A stretch of 64,000 bases of DNA from Natronorubrum halalkaliphilum (GTDB lineage: Archaea > Halobacteriota > Halobacteria > Halobacteriales > Natrialbaceae): the NCBI RefSeq assembly GCF_009834785.1, contig NZ_WUYX01000027.1:25403-89402 (forward strand), written 5' to 3'. The position numbers and the translations under genes are program-made. The notes below the pieces were generated by a model. That model did no database searches and was not told the origin of the DNA. It was given only the letters and a program-made list of their open reading frames with translations. Shown in pieces: positions 59,771 through 64,000 of this stretch (positions are counted from its first letter, which is position 1; each line of letters starts with the position of its first letter).

Positions 59771-59812
59771 TCTCGAATCTCGAACCTCGAACCTCGAACG
59801 CCGAATCTCGCA
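59771..59812. repeat. 7-bp tandem repeat array (tctcgaa type)
   Basis: tctcgaa, tctcgaa, cctcgaa, cctcgaa, cgccgaa and tctcgca run in perfect register between leuB and the hydrolase gene. It is the longest and cleanest of the window's 7-bp-period arrays. Confidence 0.8.
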
Positions 59813-59864
59813 CACCGTCCGTGCCGGCCGGAAAATTAACACGGACCGCGTGGTATCGCCGGCC

Positions 59865-60953
59865 ATGACTCGCACTCGAGACGACACCCTCGCCGGCATC
59901 CGATCACGAACCGTCGACACCGACCGCCTCGAGACGCATTACCTCGAGACGGATGATGAGACCCGGGAGGGAGATGCTGACGGGACGGTCGTCTTCGTTC
60001 ACGGCAACGTCTCGTCGTCCCGGTTTTTCGAAGACGTGATGGTGGACCTCCCGGCCGGCTATCGCGCCATCGCGCCGGACCTGCGAGGGTACGGCGATTC
60101 GGAGACGAAACCCGTCGACGCGACGAACGGGTTGGGTGATTTCGAGGCCGACCTTCGTGCGCTGATCGCCGAACTCGACGGGACCGACCCGCTCACGCTC
60201 GTCGGCTGGTCGAACGGTGGCGGGGTCGTGATGCGATACGCGATCGACAACCCCGACGCGGTCGATTCGCTCGTGCTGATCAACCCTCTCTCACCGTACG
60301 GCTTCGGAGGGACGAAAGACGAGGAGGGGACGCCCTGTTTCGACGACTACGCCGGCTCCGGCGGCGGACTCGGCAACGACGAGTTCGTGGGCGGACTCGC
60401 GGATCGCGACCGCAGCGAGGGCGGGCAGGCATCGCCCCGAAAGATCCTGCGAACCTACTACGTCGACCCCACCCACGAGTTCGACGAGGAGCGCGAGGAA
60501 TCGTACCTGACGGGGATGCTCGACACCGAAACCGGCGACGAGAACTATCCGGGTGACTCGATGCCGAGCGAGAACTGGCCCGGCGTTGCGCCCGGCGAAC
60601 ACGGCGTGAACAACGCCGTCTCGCCGAAGTACTGTTCGCTCGAGGAGATCACCGAGATCGACCCGGACGCAAAACCGCCCGTGCTCTGGATCCGTGGCGA
60701 CTCCGACCAGATCGTCTCCAACGAGTCGTTCTTCGACGTCGGAACGCTCGGTCGAATGGGCGAAGTTCCGGGCTGGCCCGGCGAGGACGTCTTCCCGCCC
60801 CAGCCGATGGTCGACCAGACCCGCGCGGTCCTCGAAGCGTACGCGGATTCCGGCGGCGAGTTCGAGGAGGTCGTCTTCGGTAATACCGGCCACACGCCAC
60901 ACCTCGAGGTCCCGGGGGACTTCCTCGACGAACTCGAGGGGGTTCTCGAGTAA
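59865..60953 (+). CDS. alpha/beta hydrolase fold protein
   Basis: A 362-residue hydrolase. The oxyanion region is VVFVHGNVSSSRFF, the nucleophile elbow is LVGWSNGGGV, where Ser is in a GWSNGG context (~128), the acid is likely in WIRGDSDQIVS and the His in FGNTGHTPHLEVP (~344). The central insertion (~165-275) with HGVNNAVSPKYCS forms the cap. Relatives act as esterases, epoxide hydrolases or haloperoxidase-like enzymes; the substrate is unknown. The ATG at 59865 follows the repeat array. Confidence 0.87.
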   Translation: MTRTRDDTLAGIRSRTVDTDRLETHYLETDDETREGDADGTVVFVHGNVSSSRFFEDVMVDLPAGYRAIAPDLRGYGDSETKPVDATNGLGDFEADLRALIAELDGTDPLTLVGWSNGGGVVMRYAIDNPDAVDSLVLINPLSPYGFGGTKDEEGTPCFDDYAGSGGGLGNDEFVGGLADRDRSEGGQASPRKILRTYYVDPTHEFDEEREESYLTGMLDTETGDENYPGDSMPSENWPGVAPGEHGVNNAVSPKYCSLEEITEIDPDAKPPVLWIRGDSDQIVSNESFFDVGTLGRMGEVPGWPGEDVFPPQPMVDQTRAVLEAYADSGGEFEEVVFGNTGHTPHLEVPGDFLDELEGVLE

Positions 60954-60973
60954 GCGACGCTCGAGTCCGGCGC

Positions 60974-61786
60974 TCAGACGACGTCCAGATCCGCTCGGTC
61001 GGCACCCGCGAGTTCGACCAGCGCGTCGGCCTCGAGGAGGTGACAGTCGCCGGGCACGACGAGCAGGTGTAACGGATCGCCGAACTTTCGTTCGGCGAGG
61101 TCGCCCATCGGCGCGGCTTCGACGAGCGGGTCCGGACTGCCGGCGCGGGCGACGACGACGCCAACGAGGTCCGGATACTCCTCGGCGAGGAGTTCGGCAC
61201 CGGTGTCGGCGGTCATGTACTCCTCGAGCGTTTCGTCCGTCTCGAGGCGATTCGTCGCGGCTTCGTTGTCCACCTTGATATCGAGATAGACCACGGTGTG
61301 CAGGCCGTCCTCGCGGTTGGCGTCGATGGTCTCCGTCACGCTCGCCGGGAGTCCGTCGGCTCCGTGGGCGTAGGGGAACGGAAGCGTCGTCGCTTTGCCG
61401 AAACGGTAGTTCTGGAGGCCGGTGAGGGCGCTGGTCGCCGTCTGAGCGGTGACGCCGTGGATCACGCGCGTCTCGATGCCGCGCTCGTGGGCCCGCAGTC
61501 GGAGGTCGACGTGGGTGGTCGAAATCATCGTATCGCCGGCGGTCAGGAAGGCGACATCCTCGCTCTCGGCGGCTGTAAGGATGTCCTCGGGGTGTTGTTC
61601 GACGCCCGCGCGATCGCGGACCTCGATATCGATATCGTGGGTGTCCTCGAGGTCGTCGACGGTCGTTCCGATCAGCGTGCTGGTGTAGAACTCGGCGTAA
61701 GCGCGGTCGGCGTTCCGGAGAGTCTCCCGTCCCTCGACAGTGATCGACCGCTCGTCGTAGAGACCGAGACCGATGAAGGTGAGCAT
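60974..61786 (-). CDS. dph5: diphthine synthase Dph5
   Basis: A SAM-dependent methyltransferase that trimethylates the modified His of elongation factor 2 on the way to diphthamide. It has 270 residues, usual for archaeal Dph5. Landmarks are MLTFIGLGLYDERSITVEG at the start, VAFLTAGDTMISTTHVDLRL (~81-100), IHGVTAQTATSALTGLQNYR and GKATTLPFPY. The start is ATG 61786. It is convergent with the hydrolase gene. Confidence 0.95.
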   Translation of the reverse strand: MLTFIGLGLYDERSITVEGRETLRNADRAYAEFYTSTLIGTTVDDLEDTHDIDIEVRDRAGVEQHPEDILTAAESEDVAFLTAGDTMISTTHVDLRLRAHERGIETRVIHGVTAQTATSALTGLQNYRFGKATTLPFPYAHGADGLPASVTETIDANREDGLHTVVYLDIKVDNEAATNRLETDETLEEYMTADTGAELLAEEYPDLVGVVVARAGSPDPLVEAAPMGDLAERKFGDPLHLLVVPGDCHLLEADALVELAGADRADLDVV

Positions 61787-61926
61787 GGGAATGGTAGTTC
61801 GAGACGTCGCTATAAGGTTTCGAGTCAACTCCGGCGAGTGGGAGTTGCGGTGGATCCCCCATTCACCGCTGCTATCGGGTGGTCGCGATAGCGGAATCGG
61901 ATACACAACGTTTTCTGTTGATCGAG

Positions 61927-61944
61927 AGTTAGACTAGTCTAACT
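61927..61944 (+). promoter_or_regulatory. 18-bp palindromic operator at the metal-regulator promoter
   Basis: AGTTAGACTAGTCTAACT is a perfect palindrome touching the TATA stretch aactatatatatac (61941-61954), 53 nt before the regulator ATG. The core TTAGACTAGTCTAA recurs upstream of the ABC transporter (62719-62732). This is the expected arrangement for a DtxR/SirR-type repressor controlling itself and its transporter. Confidence 0.8.
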
Positions 61945-61996
61945 ATATATATACTTCCGGAAAACGTATTTAGTGCCCTGATCAAACTCACGGACG

Positions 61997-62668
61997 ATGG
62001 ATCTCAGTCCGATCGCGGAGGACTACCTCAAAACGATTTATCATCTCGAGGACGAGAACGGCCGTCCCGTCCGTACGGGCGATATCAGTACGGCACTCGA
62101 CGTAACCTCGCCCACCGTGACGAGTATGCTCGACTCGCTCGACGAGCGTGAACTCGTCGACTACACGCCCTACAAGGGCGTCGAACTGACCGATCGCGGC
62201 ACGGAAACCGTCCTGCAACTTGTCAGAAACCACCGATTGTTAGAGACGTTTCTGATGGAGCATCTCGACTACTCGTGGTCGGCGGTCCACGACGAGGCCG
62301 ACTGTCTCGAGCACTACGTCAGCGACGAGTTTACGCGACGACTCGCGACGTTTCTCGGTGAACCGGTGACGGATCCACACGGCGATCTCATCCCCGATTC
62401 GGACCTGAAGATGCCCGAGAAGTCGCCGTATACAGCGCTCACCGAGTACGAACCCGGTGATACGGTGACTGTCGAGCAGGTACCACATCGAGATCCGGAC
62501 GTTCGCGACTATCTGTCTCGACACCGAATCGGTCCGGGAACGCAACTCGTTGTCGACGAGGTGTCGTCTATTGATCTGGTGACTGTCGTCCCGTCAACCA
62601 CGGAGACGTCCGTTGCGTTACCGACCCACGTCGCACGCCGTATCGGCGCTCGAGTCGTCACGAAGTAG
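61997..62668 (+). CDS. sirR: SirR/DtxR family metal-dependent transcriptional regulator
   Basis: A 223-residue metalloregulator. An N-terminal winged HTH (~5-65, AEDYLKTIYHLEDENGRPVR, SPTVTSMLDSLDERELV) is followed by a dimerisation/metal-binding domain (~66-140) with HRLLETFLMEHLDYSW, ending ADCLEHYVSDEF, the His/Glu/Cys set of DtxR-type sites. A C-terminal SH3-like FeoA domain runs from ~150 to 220 (LTEYEPGDTVTVEQVPHRDP). It should bind DNA when loaded with Mn, Fe or Zn. It lies next to a Zn/Mn-type ABC transporter with the same palindrome in its promoter. The symbol is by family only. Confidence 0.9.
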   Translation: MDLSPIAEDYLKTIYHLEDENGRPVRTGDISTALDVTSPTVTSMLDSLDERELVDYTPYKGVELTDRGTETVLQLVRNHRLLETFLMEHLDYSWSAVHDEADCLEHYVSDEFTRRLATFLGEPVTDPHGDLIPDSDLKMPEKSPYTALTEYEPGDTVTVEQVPHRDPDVRDYLSRHRIGPGTQLVVDEVSSIDLVTVVPSTTETSVALPTHVARRIGARVVTK

Positions 62669-62716
62669 TGTCACGGCATTGTACGGAAGATCTCACTGAC
62701 GAGATCCTCGGAACTG

Positions 62717-62734
62717 AATTAGACTAGTCTAATT
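62717..62734 (+). promoter_or_regulatory. 18-bp palindromic operator at the metal ABC transporter promoter
   Basis: AATTAGACTAGTCTAATT is a perfect palindrome immediately before the AT-rich TATA region aattaatttatttta, about 50 nt before the substrate-binding protein ATG. It shares the 14-base core TTAGACTAGTCTAA with the regulator's own promoter. Confidence 0.8.
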
Positions 62735-62782
62735 AATTTATTTTAGTCATAAAACTCTTATACTGCCTACCGAAAGATATCG

Positions 62783-63763
62783 ATGATGACAGAGGATTCG
62801 AGACGACGTACTGATGCACTATCACGCAGAGATTTTACCCTCCTGAGCGGTGGGGCACTCGTCACTGGGCTGGCCGGTTGTCTCAGCGGCGACGATGATC
62901 CGGAACTCGACGTCGGCAGGAACACCGTCATTGCGTCGATGCCGGCGCTTTGGGATTTCACCCGGCAGATTGTGGGCGAAGAGGAAACACTCGAATCGTT
63001 CGACATCGTCCCCGTCGGTGAACACGGCCACGACTGGAATCCCGAACCGGCGACGGTCGAAGACATCGATCACGCCGGCGGATTCGTCTATATGCGCGAT
63101 TTCGCTGCGTGGCAGGACGACGCTGCCGAACAGCTCGAAGCGGACGATGATATACACGTGATCGATGCCTCCGAGGGGATCGAATTCTTCGATAGCCCCG
63201 CCGAAGACAACGACGAACACTGGTGGATGGATCCGGTCTACTGTCAGCGTGGCGTCGACAATATCGCCGACGGGATCGTCGATATGGATCCCGACAACGA
63301 AGCGTACTACCGGGACAACGCGGAAGCGTTCAACGAGGAACTCCAGGAACTGCACGGGGAGATGCAGGACGTCGTCGATCGAGCAGCGCTCGACACGATC
63401 GTCGTCGCGACGCACGACTCCTTCCAGTGGTGGTACCAACAGTACGATATCCAGGTTGAGTCACCCGTCGGAACCTCGCCGGACGACTCGGCGAGTCCTG
63501 ACGAGGTCGAGGAAATCGAAGGCCTCATGGACGAACGAGGCATCGAACACGTCCTCTACGACGTGGGCGAACCGGCACAGCTCGCCGAGTCGCTGGCCGA
63601 GGAGACGGACGCCGAGATACTACCGCTCACACCGGTTGAGACACAGATCGATGGTGCCCCTGAACTCGACACTGGAATCTCGATGGAGCCGGACTGGGGC
63701 TACATGGATCACTTCTACGAAATCAACCTCCCGTCGCTCGAAACGGCCTTACAGGCCGAATAA
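62783..63763 (+). CDS. metal ABC transporter substrate-binding lipoprotein (ZnuA/TroA type)
   Basis: A 326-residue binding protein. A Tat-type lipoprotein signal, [19 protein letters not shown], ends at Cys34. The cluster A-1 fold has [20 protein letters not shown], metal-ligand His in [14 protein letters not shown] (~83-85), [13 protein letters not shown] (~147), [14 protein letters not shown] (~211) and a late acidic ligand near DTGIS or PDWGYMDH. A His-rich loop typical of Zn-specific ZnuA is lacking, so Mn, Fe or Zn are all possible. It is probably the first gene of a transporter operon and is controlled by the neighbouring SirR-type repressor. Confidence 0.9.
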   Translation: MMTEDSRRRTDALSRRDFTLLSGGALVTGLAGCLSGDDDPELDVGRNTVIASMPALWDFTRQIVGEEETLESFDIVPVGEHGHDWNPEPATVEDIDHAGGFVYMRDFAAWQDDAAEQLEADDDIHVIDASEGIEFFDSPAEDNDEHWWMDPVYCQRGVDNIADGIVDMDPDNEAYYRDNAEAFNEELQELHGEMQDVVDRAALDTIVVATHDSFQWWYQQYDIQVESPVGTSPDDSASPDEVEEIEGLMDERGIEHVLYDVGEPAQLAESLAEETDAEILPLTPVETQIDGAPELDTGISMEPDWGYMDHFYEINLPSLETALQAE

Positions 63764-63819
63764 GATTCGGAGCACTACAATCACATAACGACAGTACCCC
63801 TTCGATAACCACAATTATA

Positions 63820-64000
63820 ATGACACCTGCTATTTCCGTCGAGAACGTTAGCTTCGCCTACGGTTACCACCCAGTGCTGAGAGATGTTTCCATGTCGATC
63901 GAGGACGGTGAGTTTCTGGGGTTGGTCGGCCCGAACGGATCGGGCAAGACGACGCTGTTGGAGATCATGCTCGGATTACAGTCGCCGGACTCCGGCCGCG
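63820..64000 (+). CDS. metal ABC transporter ATP-binding protein, 3' part outside window
   Basis: The first 60 codons of an ABC ATPase: [20 protein letters not shown] and Walker [11 protein letters not shown] at ~40-49. It follows the substrate-binding protein by 56 bp on the same strand, so it should energise the same importer (ZnuC/MntB-like). The gene runs off the window edge. Confidence 0.92.
   Translation, partial: MTPAISVENVSFAYGYHPVLRDVSMSIEDGEFLGLVGPNGSGKTTLLEIMLGLQSPDSGR

Noticed and set aside
1-64000. CRISPR array, rRNA, tRNA or replication origin
   Set aside because: No regularly spaced 25-40 bp repeats with unique spacers, no rRNA or tRNA signatures and no cdc6/orc gene with origin repeats were seen.

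Overview
The window looks like chromosomal DNA of a halophilic archaeon, most likely from the Natrialba/Natrinema/Haloterrigena group. The evidence is high GC with very frequent CTCGAG, strongly acidic proteins, A/T-rich TATA-type promoters about 25-35 nt upstream of starts (leaderless genes), archaeal housekeeping genes (Rio2, Dph5, eL15), AglJ/AglM N-glycosylation genes, and haloarchaeal signal proteins carrying the bacterio-opsin-activator HTH. No rRNA, tRNA, CRISPR array or intact transposon was seen. Genus-level placement is inference.

Layout. 1-12 kb: a truncated MEDS/GAF histidine kinase, a Bat-like regulator followed by phytoene synthase, a TIGR00300 ornithine-cyclodeaminase-type enzyme, a membrane histidine kinase in an AT-richer patch, and small redox and zinc-finger genes (MsrB, YwbE, a CPxCG protein). 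12-23 kb: a 1000-residue pseudo-receiver/PAS/GAF/Bat regulator, a zinc ribbon plus glutamate dehydrogenase, TraB, a phosphoribosyltransferase, a YjeF-C-like kinase, a lipoate ligase and Rio2. 24-30 kb: a compact candidate metal-limitation locus. It has a G3E (CobW) GTPase, a DUF7511-like protein, a HEAT-like protein and a uS14 paralogue that has lost half of its zinc cysteines, divergent from one of two paralogous flavoproteins. The second flavoprotein is preceded by a SIMIBI-type P-loop protein with a Cys/His-rich tail. Similar A/T motifs precede both transcription units.

30-49 kb: eL15 and thrS, each behind an unusually long and structured leader, then UspA, ArsC-like, MamA, GfcR, HAD and aldolase, M29 peptidase, PyrE, AglM, AglJ and various small haloarchaeal families, two ferritin-like proteins and an Lrp-TRASH metal sensor. 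49.8-59.7 kb: the branched-chain amino-acid operon leuA-ilvB-ilvN-ilvC-orf-leuC-leuD-(foreign orf)-leuB. leuA shows an apparent one-base frameshift near its start. ilvB has a possible leader peptide with a hairpin. An AT-richer gene and a gene remnant interrupt leuD and leuB. 59.9-64 kb: an alpha/beta hydrolase, Dph5, and a SirR/DtxR regulator next to a Zn/Mn-type ABC transporter. The last two have almost identical 18-bp palindromes at their promoters.

The best candidate for an undescribed system is the 24.5-29.9 kb metal-sparing locus. Secondary points are the structured thrS and eL15 leaders and the recurrent 7-bp-period intergenic repeats. All functional names come from motif recognition by eye; no database search was run.
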